This document shows positions 1 through 9,369 of a stretch of 64,000 nt of DNA, in pieces. Source of the stretch: Balneolaceae bacterium. GTDB lineage: Bacteria > Bacteroidota > Rhodothermia > Balneolales > Balneolaceae. A program made the translations under genes and the position numbers. Under the pieces are notes generated by a model that made no database searches, had not been told where the DNA came from, and saw only the letters and a program-made list of their open reading frames with translations. How positions within the stretch are numbered: position 1 is the first letter of the stretch; the number at the start of each line of letters is the position of its first letter. The stretch covers positions 124,001 to 188,000 of the forward strand of contig JAXHMK010000004.1 in assembly GCA_034521495.1 (NCBI GenBank), written 5' to 3'.

Positions 1-53
1 TTTAAAGAGTCACAAATTTGGCAGATGCAAAAAGACAATCGGCAGACGAAGTT

Positions 54-1271
54 TTAATAACTCCATTTCAGACGGAAATAAAGCACATTTGGTGTGTCTA
101 TGAATTCAGTTAGAAATGAGCCTTTCAACAGTTGAGCCAGAGCTAAAAAATCGATGTTATTGGTAAGTGAGTGAGAAATCTGGGGAATCAATATCACAAA
201 TTCTTCATCGAAACTTCCTAATACTCCGCCGGAGATATTTGTTAGAGGTGTTACGGGGTAGGAAGCGCTCAAATAGAATCCGGTTTTAGTAACAAACAAA
301 TTGTCAGCGCTGGGAGGTTGGAGAAGTTCAAAAACCGGGCTTCCTCGTCCCCTATTCCCTCCGTTGTACAGAACCTCTCCTTGTGCATACAGTGAATTCG
401 AAAACATGTAATCTAAACCAGTTGTGGCGGTAATATTTCCTTTCGATTTCAAAAAGTTCTCCTCCGGTTGAAAGTAGGAGATCTCGCCTTTAAAACCGGC
501 ATCTTTAATATAACCGGCCCAACCAATACCAAGGGTAATCTTATCAAAATAATGCCCGCCTATAAATTGCAGATCGTATTGATTCCAGTTGGTTCGGTAC
601 ATCCCGGCGATTACCATCTCCTCGAACGTCTCGCCAAGCTTAACAGCCATTTCAATACTGGAAGCAAAATCGAGGTTGTATATGGCGGAAACGGCATCCA
701 CGCCGGGACGCTCTTCGTAATCGAAATCAAGAAATGCGTAATTGTTGAACAGGTCGTTGGGATTCCACACGTAGGTTTTTCCCCAGTTAATTCGCTGCCG
801 ACCGGCATAGATCTCCAGCGGTCCATTAAAATAGCTAAGATGCAGTCGGTCGATTTGGGAGTGTAACAGCAGCTTATCCGAATCTTCCCACACCCACCAC
901 AGATCTACAAGGTCAGGATCATTCTCATAGAACGCGTTCCCAGTCCCGGTGTATGTCTTACGCTATATCCGCTCAATAATCTTGTTCGAATATCTGCATT
1001 CAGTTCAAAATTATGCGTAAAACTCCACTCCGTTTCCAGCCGGTGATGCAAAATATTATCGTACCGAAAAGTTGATAAACCATTATCAATGGATACCTGT
1101 CCAAGTTCTTTCAGATATCCGCTGATATCAAGAATGTCAGAGAATTGGGCTTTTGATGAAAAAGGCAGGCACAAGAATTAATAAGAGGAAAGCGCAACTC
1201 TTGAAGGTCCGTTGGACTCTTCCAGCTTGCTTTGGTTTGATGATATTCTCTCTTTTTTGAGTACTTTTCAT
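54..1271 (-). pseudogene. Outer-membrane beta-barrel protein of the export operon, interrupted by two frameshifts
   Basis: About 390 residues of an outer-membrane barrel in three reading-frame pieces. The ATG at 1271 overlaps the TGA of the upstream ATPase gene (ATGA, 1268-1271), so the start is well supported and translation is probably coupled. The first piece reads into a hydrophobic stretch, FLLLILV, and then stops. Shifting frame near 1182 restores a signal peptide ending LPFSSKAQ. A second shift near 950 joins residues ending HTPG to GNAFYENDPDLVDLWW and the long C-terminal barrel, which contains GRQRINWGKTYVWNP and ends in the aromatic LKWSY. It is the last gene of a TetR, LolA-like, permease, permease, ATPase operon, so it may be the outer-membrane end of that exporter. 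Indels may be real or sequencing errors. Confidence 0.7.
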
Positions 1272-1951
1272 CTCTTTTCATCTGTATCAATTTTACCGTC
1301 CACGAGGGTTACCACTCTCCTCGCACGGTCAATAACCCGCTGATCGTGGGTGGAGAATACGAAGGTCATCTCTTCGCGTTCATTCAGTTCCAGCATCATG
1401 TCCAACAATTCTGCGGTGGAAACGGAATCGAGATTGGCAGTCGGTTCATCGGCCAAAACAAATGCGGGTTTGGATGCCAGCGCTCTCGCCACGGCCACAC
1501 GCTGCTGCTGTCCTCCGGAAAGTTCTGAAGGTCGTTTGTTAATTTTATCTTCCAGGCCAACCTCTTTTAACAACTCCATACTTTTTTTGCGACACTCTTT
1601 TGCCGGGCGACCCTGCATCTGCATGATGAAGGATACATTTTCGATCGCTGTCAAAACCGGAATTAAATTATACGCCTGGAACACAAACCCGATGTGATGC
1701 AGCCGAAAATTGATCAGCTTACGGTCTGAAAGAGTGCTCAAATCGGTATCCTGAATCTGTGCTCTTCCTTCGGTCGGTTCATCCAATCCACCAATAATAT
1801 TGAGCAGAGTTGTTTTTCCTGATCCGGAAGGCCCCACGATAGACGTAAACTCCCCTTTCTCAATCGTGAGATCCACTCCTCTGAGGGCATGAACCGGCAC
1901 CTGATCCGGGTTGTACACTTTGGTTAATCCGGTTGTTGTTATGACTGACAT
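1268..1951 (-). CDS. ABC transporter ATP-binding protein, LolD/MacB type
   Basis: 227 residues, the usual length for stand-alone LolD/MacB-family ATPases. Walker A is GPSGSGKTT near residue 40, followed by a Q-loop (FQAYNLIPVLTAIENV), the signature [15 protein letters not shown] near residue 140, Walker B (FVLADEPTANLDS) and a switch His in STHDQRV. Such ATPases power FtsX-type permeases that extrude lipoproteins, peptides or small molecules from the inner membrane rather than importing solutes. The two permeases directly upstream (2226-3449 and 3451-4673) are the natural partners. A 274-bp spacer with two strong hairpins separates it from the nearer permease gene. The stop overlaps the start of the beta-barrel gene. 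Confidence 0.93.
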   Translation of the reverse strand: MSVITTTGLTKVYNPDQVPVHALRGVDLTIEKGEFTSIVGPSGSGKTTLLNIIGGLDEPTEGRAQIQDTDLSTLSDRKLINFRLHHIGFVFQAYNLIPVLTAIENVSFIMQMQGRPAKECRKKSMELLKEVGLEDKINKRPSELSGGQQQRVAVARALASKPAFVLADEPTANLDSVSTAELLDMMLELNEREEMTFVFSTHDQRVIDRARRVVTLVDGKIDTDEKR

Positions 1952-1981
1952 GGCGATCTGGTTACAGGTTGCGGGTTACTT

Positions 1982-2127
1982 GTTCCGAAGGCCTTCCTTC
2001 GGAACATTGCCCTTGGAAGCTCTGCTTCTGGTAAAATATCTGTAGTGTTTGAATCCATTTGATTGGTGTGATGGTTGAATGGAAGCGGAGCTTCAGGTTG
2101 GCGTTCCGAAGGAGGACCTTCGGAACG
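1982..2127. repeat. Two perfect hairpins in the 274-bp gap between permease and ATPase genes
   Basis: The intergenic stretch 1952-2225 holds two near-identical stem-loops: arms GTTCCGAAGG/CCTTCGGAAC at 1982-2005 (4-nt loop), and 11-bp arms CGTTCCGAAGG/CCTTCGGAACG at 2102-2127 (4-nt loop). They share the core TTCCGAAGG. The short reading frames across them look non-coding. They may be REP-like repeats, or mRNA stem-loops that tune expression of the ATPase and barrel genes relative to the permeases. Confidence 0.7.
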
Positions 2128-2225
2128 AGTAAAAAGTAGCAACACTCATCCGATGACTGTTTTGTATAAAATTTGATGTTCATGAATTTTGTACTTGATG
2201 TTTCCACATTCCGCACTCCTCATCT

Positions 2226-3449
2226 TTAATTAAACTTTCGAATCGCTTGAACGGGTTTCAGCTTTAAGGTTCGCCAGGCGGGATATAAAGCTGACAATAA
2301 TGACGCCGCTGCAATCATCAGCATGATATTCAGATAATACGGCCATGTGAGTGACGGATACACGACCGTTCCGATTCCCCACTGATTCAACCCCTGTGCA
2401 AACGCACTCAAATCTATTCCAACATTTCCAAAATAGGTGATAAAGATCCAGCCCAGGAAGACTCCGCCGGGAGCGCCCACCATCGTCAGAAATACAGTTT
2501 CAATCATTACCATACTGAAGGTTCGCGATTTATTCATTCCAATGGCACGCAGCATTCCAAGTTCGCGGGTTCGTTCCAGGACGGCCATCAACATGGTGTT
2601 GATGATGCTGAAGATCAGGCCAATAATAATAATGATCATTACGATGTAGAGTGTGAGATCCATCATATCAAAAGAGTATCTCAACTCGGGAGCAATATCT
2701 CGCCAGGTTTTTACTTCTACATCGGGGAACTCTTGCTTGATTTGTGCTGCATACATTTCAGCCATCGAAAGATCATCCGTATCTATCCTGATATTGTGGA
2801 TGGCATTCATATTTCCAAGAAGCCCGTTCAAATCACTCTTCCGGACAAATACATTTCCTTCATCAAACTGATTCATAAAAGTGTCGAAAATTCCTGCAAC
2901 ACGAAATGCTCCACCGGTGATATCACCCGTCACGTCCTGGAAACTTAACACCATTCTTGATCCTAATTCCAGGTCAAGCCGTTCGGCGAGTTCAATGCCA
3001 ATCAGGATTGGATTCCAGGTGGTGGTGTTAATCATTTCGCCCTTTGTGATATACTGCTTCACAGTCAGTGAGGTATCTGCTTCAAGATCAATTCCGTAAA
3101 TGTTAACCCCAAAACTGCTGTGGGGACTTTGAGCCAAACCGGTCGCCATACTTTTGGCCGACACATCTTCTGTATATGATTTTTCTTCAGCATACTGAAT
3201 GATCTCATCCGCATTTGAAATGGAAAATTTCGGATTGTTGAGATCCCCGAATTGAGGGTGCTCAATCTGGATGTGCCCGATAGATAGTTCAATCTGGTTG
3301 TGCAGATAATCTTCCATAAATCCGTTAAAAAATCCTGCACTGAAAATACCGGCCCAGGTTCCCAGCAGCACCGCTACAATGACCACTCCGCTGCGCGCCG
3401 GATTTCTCCATACATTTTTCCACCCGAGTTTTATGATGTTTTTGACCAT
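2226..3449 (-). CDS. ABC transporter permease, FtsX/MacB (LolC/E-like) family, intact copy
   Basis: 407 residues. An N-terminal membrane segment follows WKNVWRNPARSG (residues about 9-45), then comes a periplasmic domain of about 220 residues, then three membrane segments in the last 150 residues, including an FtsX-type region around RTRELGMLRAIGMNKSRTF. The end KLKPVQAIRKFN is typical of the family. It is paralogous to, and the same length as, the neighbouring permease at 3451-4673, with one base between them. Together they should form a LolCE-like heterodimer served by the ATPase at 1268-1951. Substrate unknown: the LolA-like protein upstream suggests a lipoprotein or lipid, an inference from context only. 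Confidence 0.9.
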   Translation of the reverse strand: MVKNIIKLGWKNVWRNPARSGVVIVAVLLGTWAGIFSAGFFNGFMEDYLHNQIELSIGHIQIEHPQFGDLNNPKFSISNADEIIQYAEEKSYTEDVSAKSMATGLAQSPHSSFGVNIYGIDLEADTSLTVKQYITKGEMINTTTWNPILIGIELAERLDLELGSRMVLSFQDVTGDITGGAFRVAGIFDTFMNQFDEGNVFVRKSDLNGLLGNMNAIHNIRIDTDDLSMAEMYAAQIKQEFPDVEVKTWRDIAPELRYSFDMMDLTLYIVMIIIIIGLIFSIINTMLMAVLERTRELGMLRAIGMNKSRTFSMVMIETVFLTMVGAPGGVFLGWIFITYFGNVGIDLSAFAQGLNQWGIGTVVYPSLTWPYYLNIMLMIAAASLLSALYPAWRTLKLKPVQAIRKFN

Positions 3450-3450
3450 A

Positions 3451-4673
3451 TTATCCTCTCAATGCCTCCACCGGGTTGAGCCTGCTGGCTTTAATCAAAG
3501 GAATAATGCTGAAAACCAATGTGATGATAAAAATTGTGACAGCCTGCGAATAGAACACAACCGGCTCGGTGGAAAATTGCATCACAGCTTCCATTCCATA
3601 GGATTGATATACCTCGGCAATATCACCTGAAAACTCGATGGGATTGATGTTGAAATACCATGCAATGGGAATCGAAACCAAAATACCGATTCCGCTTCCC
3701 ACCAGCGCCATCAACAGAATTTCGATTGCCAGCATCAAGGCGATGACAAAACGCGGCGTTCCAACCGAAATCATCACCCCAAATTCGTAGGTTCGTTCGG
3801 TAATCATCATCAACACCGTTCCTAAAATTCCAAAGCCTACTACGATGTACAAAACAAATATCATGATCAATCCGGCGCCTCGATCGGCTTCTATGGTTTG
3901 AACCAATTCGGGCATCATCGTTTGCCAGCTCATAACTTCGAACTCATCAGAAAATATTGATTGAAGACTCTTTACGGTCGCATCAACCTGTTCCGTATCA
4001 TCCAGGATAATGGAGAGGGAGGTCAGACGGTTTTCTGCGGCAAGAAAGTATTGAGCCGTTTCGAGCGGCATCATCACCAGGTTTCGGTTGAGCTGTGGAT
4101 TTGGAAAAGCAATGGTCCCGCGGATTCTGTAGAGGCCGGTGGCACTTTGTCCCCTGAAACCCTGGCCAATCATGACTAAACTATCGCCAAGCTGAACATC
4201 CAGCCGCTGCATTAATTCCTGGCCCAGGATTACGGATCGCTCATTCATTACTTTCAAAGTATGACCCGGACTGAATACGCTTTTCGGGATCACTCAATGA
4301 TTTCTCGGCATTCTACATCTATTCCCATCACCATCGCAGGCCGGCTTTGATTTTCTCCTGCTGCCAGTGCAAACGATTCCAGCCGGGGAACCACGGCTTG
4401 TACAGATTGCTCGCTCTGAATGTTGGCATATACCGAATCTGCAGCAACGAAGGTATTATCGAGTGTTTTATCCTCCCAGTAACCTTTTCCATGGACCTGC
4501 ACATATCCAGAAAACGTGCCTACCGTGTTTTCAACCATATCTGTGTACTGCCCTTCCTGCATGGAACGCATCACAGCTGCCAGTAAAACAGCCACAACAA
4601 TGGAGAGCATCGTGATAATTGTACGACGCTTATTCCTCCAGATATTTCGCCAGGCTAATTGTAAGTATAGCAT
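3451..4673 (-). pseudogene. ABC transporter permease, FtsX/MacB family, broken by two nearby indels
   Basis: Two open pieces (N-terminal 127 and C-terminal 280 residues) add up to the 407 residues of the paralogue downstream. The N-terminal piece has the membrane anchor after AWRNIWRNKRRT and runs to VMGIDVE. The natural continuation, NAEKSLSDPEKRIQSG then SYFESNE, lies in a second frame at about 4305-4245, and ERSVILGQELMQRL returns in the third frame. The first break fits loss of one A after GTAGA. The second fits a 4-bp duplication (AATGAATG). The C-terminal part carries membrane segments and ends ASRLNPVEALRG. If both indels are real, the transporter lacks one of its two permeases unless the other homodimerises. 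Confidence 0.75.
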
Positions 4674-4696
4674 ATTTAGTTGATGCTAAAGTATGT

Positions 4697-4729
4697 AGCC
4701 GTCAGACCGTTTGGAGCGGTCAGACGGCT
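4697..4729. terminator. Strong hairpin between LolA-like and permease genes
   Basis: Arms AGCCGTCAGACCG and CGGTCAGACGGCT (13 bp with one mismatch, 7-nt loop). It lies in the 101-bp gap after the LolA-like gene stop. On the minus strand it is not followed by a clear T-run, so it may be an mRNA-stabilising or attenuating stem rather than a full terminator. Confidence 0.5.
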
Positions 4730-4774
4730 GAAGATTTTAAACTGATAACTGCTTATTGTTTACTGCTAACTGTT

Positions 4775-5530
4775 TCACTGTACCCTCTTCATATTTTGAA
4801 TGCTAAAGAAACTTTCAGAGATATCGATATTGAATTCAATATCCTGGTACGTAATAACCGTTCTGTTTCCTTCCTCTTCAACAGGTATCATCTCCATTTT
4901 TGTTGGAATGAGCCGTCCCCCCAATACTTTCACCTCAGATCCAGCCATGATGCGAACCAACGTATCATCTTCATCAAAATATTCAACCCGAAGGTTCAAA
5001 TATTCATCTTTTGAAATATAGCTGACTACCCTCGCCCACACGATGGGAGCATCCGGTTTAGGGATCATCTCGATAACATGGCAATCGTACCCATCCACAG
5101 TCTCACTATCCATCATAATGTATGTATAATCTGTTATGACCGAAGATTCGCGAACCAGATCATTATTGGAAAAGTCAGAACCCATCCACGACTGGCTCAT
5201 CATAGAAGGCGGCATTTTGATGGTCCGGTTTACATCCGGCAGCCAGTTCCATATTTCATTGTTTCTCATCAGGAATGATGTTCCTTCATCACGGGCAGGG
5301 GCAGTAATCAAAATCAGGCTGTAATCTTCTCCCAAGCTCCAGCTTTTCATGGATACACTTCGGGTCCAATTAGGGCGTACAATTTCCATTGTAATCTCTG
5401 CTCGCGAACTCTCGCCCTCCATTTTTTTATATGCTTCGCGTACAATTTCTTCAGCTGATTGAGCCGAAACTGAAATTGAAATCAACCCAAACAAACAAAC
5501 TGCAATAGCAACTCTTTTAATCAGGTACAT
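4775..5530 (-). CDS. LolA-like outer-membrane lipoprotein-sorting protein
   Basis: 251 residues with a clear signal peptide (hydrophobic AIAVCLFGLISISV, cleavage near SAQS). The mature part matches the LolA-like lipoprotein-sorting family by pattern: SLGEDYSLILITAPARDEGT, then NEIWNWLPDVNRTIKMPP, then a middle segment with SDFSNNDLV, and a C-terminal FNIDISESFFSIQNMKRVQ. LolA-like proteins carry acylated cargo across the periplasm. Its start overlaps the end of the TetR gene by 14 bp, so the two are co-transcribed, and FtsX-type permeases follow. I infer that it accepts a lipid or lipoprotein from the ABC complex, perhaps delivering it to the barrel at the operon end. Confidence 0.88.
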   Translation of the reverse strand: MYLIKRVAIAVCLFGLISISVSAQSAEEIVREAYKKMEGESSRAEITMEIVRPNWTRSVSMKSWSLGEDYSLILITAPARDEGTSFLMRNNEIWNWLPDVNRTIKMPPSMMSQSWMGSDFSNNDLVRESSVITDYTYIMMDSETVDGYDCHVIEMIPKPDAPIVWARVVSYISKDEYLNLRVEYFDEDDTLVRIMAGSEVKVLGGRLIPTKMEMIPVEEEGNRTVITYQDIEFNIDISESFFSIQNMKRVQ

Positions 5531-6095
5531 ATTCCTCCAGTATTTTAGCTTTTAATTCCTGTAACGGATAATCATCGCCCATAGCAATATATCCCATCAA
5601 AATTCCATCCAACATGGCCCCCAGTTGATACGCTTCCAGTTCGGGCTCGGAGCACCCCAAATCCCACATAATCTCTTTAAACATCAGAATCTGTCTCTCT
5701 TGAACTTTATCCAGTTTTGGTTTGAGGCTGTCAAATACATCCGGTTGAAGCGCTAACGAAACCATCAATCGGCCCATTCCCGTTTCGTTCTCTATGAAAT
5801 CGAAGGTTTGCTCCAGGGTTTGTTTGATCTTTTCCACGGGACCAGACTCTTCCGGGAAGTCCATCATTTGATCTCCCATGCTCACCAACTGATCAAAAAT
5901 AGCTTCTAAAATGGCTTCTTTGCTATCAAAGTAATGATAGATCAGTCCTTTGGAAATCCCTGCTTTTTTAGCAACTGCCGCAATACTCGTTTTAGAATAG
6001 CCTTCATTGGCAAACAACTCGAATGCAGAATCAATAATTTGCTTTTGGGTTTGCTGCCGAATTTCCTCGTTTTGTTGTGCTGTCCGTGGGCTCAT
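5517..6095 (-). CDS. TetR/AcrR family transcriptional regulator
   Basis: 192 residues. The N-terminal helix-turn-helix (residues about 15-60) contains IIDSAFELFANEGYSKTSI, AAVAKKAGISKGLIYHYF and DSKEAILEAIF, the standard TetR pattern. The C-terminal ligand domain has no recognisable specificity. First gene of the exporter operon, overlapping the LolA-like gene by 14 bp. A 20-bp near-perfect palindrome lies seven bases upstream of its ATG (6102-6121), so autoregulation of the whole operon is likely, with induction by a small hydrophobic ligand as in other TetR repressors. Start at 6095 follows the domain boundary. Confidence 0.93.
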   Translation of the reverse strand: MSPRTAQQNEEIRQQTQKQIIDSAFELFANEGYSKTSIAAVAKKAGISKGLIYHYFDSKEAILEAIFDQLVSMGDQMMDFPEESGPVEKIKQTLEQTFDFIENETGMGRLMVSLALQPDVFDSLKPKLDKVQERQILMFKEIMWDLGCSEPELEAYQLGAMLDGILMGYIAMGDDYPLQELKAKILEEYVPD

Positions 6096-6101
6096 TTTTA
6101 A

Positions 6102-6121
6102 TTGACTAAACGTTCAGTCAA
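6102..6121. promoter_or_regulatory. Predicted TetR operator
   Basis: TTGACTAAACGTTCAGTCAA is an inverted repeat with 9 of 10 positions matching between half-sites. It sits seven bases upstream of the TetR start codon. Size and spacing are typical of an operator bound by a TetR dimer. Confidence 0.75.
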
Positions 6122-6296
6122 AAATTTAGATAAAAAATTGTACAAAACAAACAAAATACTTCGATTACGCTTCGGTGCCTCAATATGAGGTGAGCGGAAG
6201 TCCTGTAATGAGTTTTGAATCTTGTTAGTATAGCAGCCGGTAAATTAATATAGTGTTAGAATCAATAAATCAATTTAATAGTCAACTTTAAAAGAG

Positions 6297-6348
6297 GCCA
6301 CAAAAGCACAAAAACACTAAAAATTTTGTGGTTTCGTGTTTTTGTGGC
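6297..6348. terminator. A/T-rich inverted repeat after the laminarinase gene
   Basis: The 303-bp gap 6122-6424 holds the TetR operator, an AT-rich presumptive promoter region and this inverted repeat, whose arms resemble GCCACAAAA...TTTTGTGGC with internal mismatches. It lies downstream of the laminarinase stop on the minus strand and could act as its terminator. I see no gene in this gap. Confidence 0.4.
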
Positions 6349-6424
6349 TATCTGATTGGCTATACTTTTTTAAAGATTATAACACTAATTGGGGAAAGAC
6401 AATTAGAATTGCAGGATACTCTCA

Positions 6425-7626
6425 TTACTCAAATACACGAATGTAATCCACTACCATCTCTTGAGGGAATTCGGTGGTTTGATCGGGCGGACCGGGCCAG
6501 TTCCCACCCACAGCCACATTCATGATGAAAAAGAAGCGCGCATTAAAAGGATAGAAATTTACATTGGGATCGAAGCCGAAAAGGTCTTAAACCATTGATT
6601 GTCCACATACCAACTAATTTGATCTTTCTCCCAAACCAAGGTGTAGACGTGAAACTGATCGGAATATGTTCCGCAGGATAACCCCTTCATACCGGTTGAT
6701 GAATCGTATCCGCCATCATCGTAATGAACAGTGCCGTGAACAATGCTTGGTTCATGCCCAACCAACTCCATGATGTCAATCTCACCGCTCATCGGCCAGC
6801 CAACCTGATCGATATTGGCACCAAGCATCCAGATAGCCGGCCAGATTCCTTGTCCTTTTGGAAGTTTGGCGCGGATATCAATCCGGCCGTATTGAAGTTC
6901 CACTTTATCTTCGGTTTTGATTCGTGCCGATGTGTAGTCACTGCCATCCTTCCGGGCAGTTATTGTAAGCATACCATTTTCGACATTTGAATTCGAATCG
7001 ATATCCGTGTAATCCTGAAGCTCTCTATTCCCCCATTGGCAGAGATCAGGACAACCATCCCCAATTTCATAGGTCCAATCGGCGGTGTTTAGCTGATCAC
7101 CATTGAATTCATCACTCCATTTTAAACTCATGGACGGATATTCTTCAGGTGTATAAAATCCATCTTCATCCGAGAGGATTTCGGCCATATCATCGTTGTC
7201 AGAAATGGTGATTATAAATGTTGTTGAACGGCCATCAGCTGTCAGCTTTACTTTAAATGTTTCCGAGAGTTCAAAATACTCATCACCCATCACCTCTACC
7301 GGAATAACGGCTTTTAAATTATCGGGACTAAAGGTTATCTCTCCATTTGTTGCATTCAGATCATCCCCATTTAATGCCGTTCCCTCTTCAATTTCATACG
7401 ATACAGTTACGTCCGAAACCAGCGACCCCTCCAAATTAACAGGGATTTCGGCGATGGTATCAGCATTACCCTCAACTATTGTTGCAGTTTGAATCGTGAG
7501 CTTGTCAATTTCATTTTCCTGATTACTCTCTTCACTACATCCTGAAAAAATCATGAACAGAATAAAAAAGAGAAGAAGTATAGAACTTTTGGCGGCACTC
7601 AATGCATCAATCATTTTATAGTACAA
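6425..7626 (-). pseudogene. GH16 laminarinase-like lipoprotein with Calx-beta-like domain, one frameshift near the 3' end
   Basis: A lipoprotein signal (MIFSGC, lipobox Cys30) precedes a Calx-beta-like module (residues about 45-147, ending ISDNDD) and a GH16 beta-glucanase domain. The catalytic motif EIDIME is at residues 282-287, with expected nucleophile Glu282 and acid/base Glu287. The open frame stops after FKTFSASIPM at 6559. Restoring one G near 6570 gives SDPNVNFYPFN, then VAVGGNWPG and DYIRVFE before a TAA at 6425, which is the normal GH16 C-terminus. So the gene is full length apart from one base in a short G run, either a sequencing slip or a recent mutation. Expected role: surface hydrolysis of beta-1,3-glucan such as laminarin. 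Confidence 0.85.
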
Positions 7627-7686
7627 TTTGATCGGTCGTTTGATACTAAATTAACAATATTTCACAGAACAAATTGCATGAACCTC

Positions 7687-7926
7687 TCAAAAGAGTTGAA
7701 TACCGGCAGACATCTCTACCCAAAAATCGAAATTATGAGTGCCTCTGTTGCCATCAAAAAAGGAATACCATGAATAGTTGGGTGCTTCAACGCCATTGGT
7801 ACTCAAACCGGGAAGAAGAGTCACCCGAAAAGTTCTATACTTCAGGTCAGAATTTTGTTGAGCTTTTGTTGTTTCAAGCCCCAGAAAACAGGATAATAAA
7901 AGTAAAAACAGCAGATTTTTCTTCAT
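7687..7926 (-). pseudogene. Truncated secreted-protein fragment
   Basis: 79 residues with an excellent signal peptide (KKNLLFLLLLSCFLGL, then AQQ) followed by YRTFRVTLLPGLSTNGVEAP, which resembles the start of Bacteroidota surface or outer-membrane proteins that are normally several hundred residues long. After about 50 mature residues the frame ends at 7687 and I find no continuation in the next 60 bases towards the laminarinase gene. It is best read as the 5' remnant of a deleted gene. A genuine short secreted protein cannot be excluded. The rest of the 7627-8113 gap shows no other gene. Confidence 0.5.
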
Positions 7927-8113
7927 TTCTTTGGATAGTATAGTTGAGCTTATTTATTAAAAACCAGTACGAAAAAATGGCTTCTTTGTTTTATAAAAAT
8001 GATCCAAAAAATTTGTTTGTATGAAAGCCAATTCTCACACTTTACTGATCGATTCTTCTTAAAAAAGCTGCACGAAAAAGCGTATCTTCATCCTCTCATT
8101 TAACCTGAACTCT

Positions 8114-9334
8114 ATGAATATCAATATTTCTTCTGAAACCGGCGTGCTTCGGGGCTTGATTGTACATTCGCCCGGACGTGAAGTTTCCCTGGTGAATCCA
8201 AATATTAAGGAAGAGCTTCTTTTTGATGACATCATCTTTGAAAGTGATGCCAAATATGAACATATCGATATGCTGAAAATCTTCAGCACTGCAATGCCTG
8301 ATGATGGAGAAATTTTTGAAATTCTGGATCTGGCCGAGGAGGTTTTTGCATCAGAAGATATACGCGCAGAATTTATTGAATGGATGATTAAAGAGCAGCC
8401 ATTTGAAAATATTCATACCGTAGAAAAAGAACTTATCCGGCTCCATCCGAAAGAATTTGTCCGGTTTGTGGCCGAGGGAGTTTTGGGAGATCACACGTTC
8501 AATCTTCATCCAGCCCCCAATTTACTGTTCACCCGCGATCTTGCCGCCGTTGCACGAAATACTGTAATTCTTTCACGAGCAGCAAAAGAAGCCCGGGCAA
8601 GGGAATTTTTGTTGATGCGGACGATTGTGCATCATCATCCACTGTTTGAATCGGTAAAAGAAAACGCCATAACAGTTGGCGGGCATCAAACCATCGAGGG
8701 CGGAGATGTATTGATTGCATCAGACGATATTGTACTGATTGGTATGAGCGAACGCACCTCATTCAGCGGTTTGATGGGAGTTGCCGAGCAGTTACTGCAT
8801 CACGGAGTGGAACATGTGCTGGCAGTTGATATTCCCAAACAACGATCGTCCATGCATCTCGACACCATTTTTACATTTGCAGATAAAACTGAATGTGTAG
8901 TCTTTCCACCCTCTATTGAGGAGAAAGAGAATAATGTTGTAGATCTTTTTTTAAACGGTGATGCAGTTCAGTGCAGGCAGTGTACATCTCTGAAAGAGAT
9001 ATTGGAGGAATTAACCGGCAAAGAGTTTACGTTTATTAAATGCGGCGGCGAAAAACGTATCGATCAGTTTCGGGAACAATGGACAGACGGTGCAAACTTG
9101 TTTGCCCTGGCACCGGGAATTGTTGTAGGATATGGCCGCAACACAAAAACGTTTGAGGCGTTAGTGAGCCATGGCTACAGGCACATGAACCAATATGAGT
9201 TTATTGAAGAATTTGAAAACAAAGATCTTAATCCTGAAAAAGAGGGTAAGATTGCAATCAGCTTTGAAGGTCACGAACTTTGTCGGGGCCGGGGCGGAGC
9301 GCGTTGTATGACGATGCCCATTTCACGTACATGA
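8114..9334 (+). CDS. arcA: Arginine deiminase
   Basis: 406 residues, the normal length. Hydrolyses arginine to citrulline and ammonia in the cytoplasm. Family landmarks: VLRGLIVHSPGREVSLVNP at the N-terminus, FTRDLAAVARNTVILSRAA with the substrate-binding Arg/Asp, IEGGDVLIA, catalytic His in SMHLDTIFTF, and nucleophile Cys398 in GGARCMTMPISR at the C-terminus. No ornithine carbamoyltransferase or carbamate kinase lies nearby, so arginine catabolism to ATP by a full ADI operon is not supported here. Monocistronic, with the M50 protease gene 35 bp downstream. Confidence 0.96.
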   Translation: MNINISSETGVLRGLIVHSPGREVSLVNPNIKEELLFDDIIFESDAKYEHIDMLKIFSTAMPDDGEIFEILDLAEEVFASEDIRAEFIEWMIKEQPFENIHTVEKELIRLHPKEFVRFVAEGVLGDHTFNLHPAPNLLFTRDLAAVARNTVILSRAAKEARAREFLLMRTIVHHHPLFESVKENAITVGGHQTIEGGDVLIASDDIVLIGMSERTSFSGLMGVAEQLLHHGVEHVLAVDIPKQRSSMHLDTIFTFADKTECVVFPPSIEEKENNVVDLFLNGDAVQCRQCTSLKEILEELTGKEFTFIKCGGEKRIDQFREQWTDGANLFALAPGIVVGYGRNTKTFEALVSHGYRHMNQYEFIEEFENKDLNPEKEGKIAISFEGHELCRGRGGARCMTMPISRT

Positions 9335-9369
9335 CAGTTTTAATTGAAAAAAATTTAATCTGAAGTAGT

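Noticed and set aside
468-866. 132-codon open frame on the plus strand
   Set aside because: Antisense shadow of the outer-membrane barrel, whose motifs and frame are convincing.
1962-2216. Two minus-strand open frames of 68-84 codons
   Set aside because: Their sequence is set by two palindromic repeats; no conserved protein pattern.
8114-9334. Complete arginine deiminase energy pathway
   Set aside because: arcA alone is present; no arcB, arcC or arcD gene is near.
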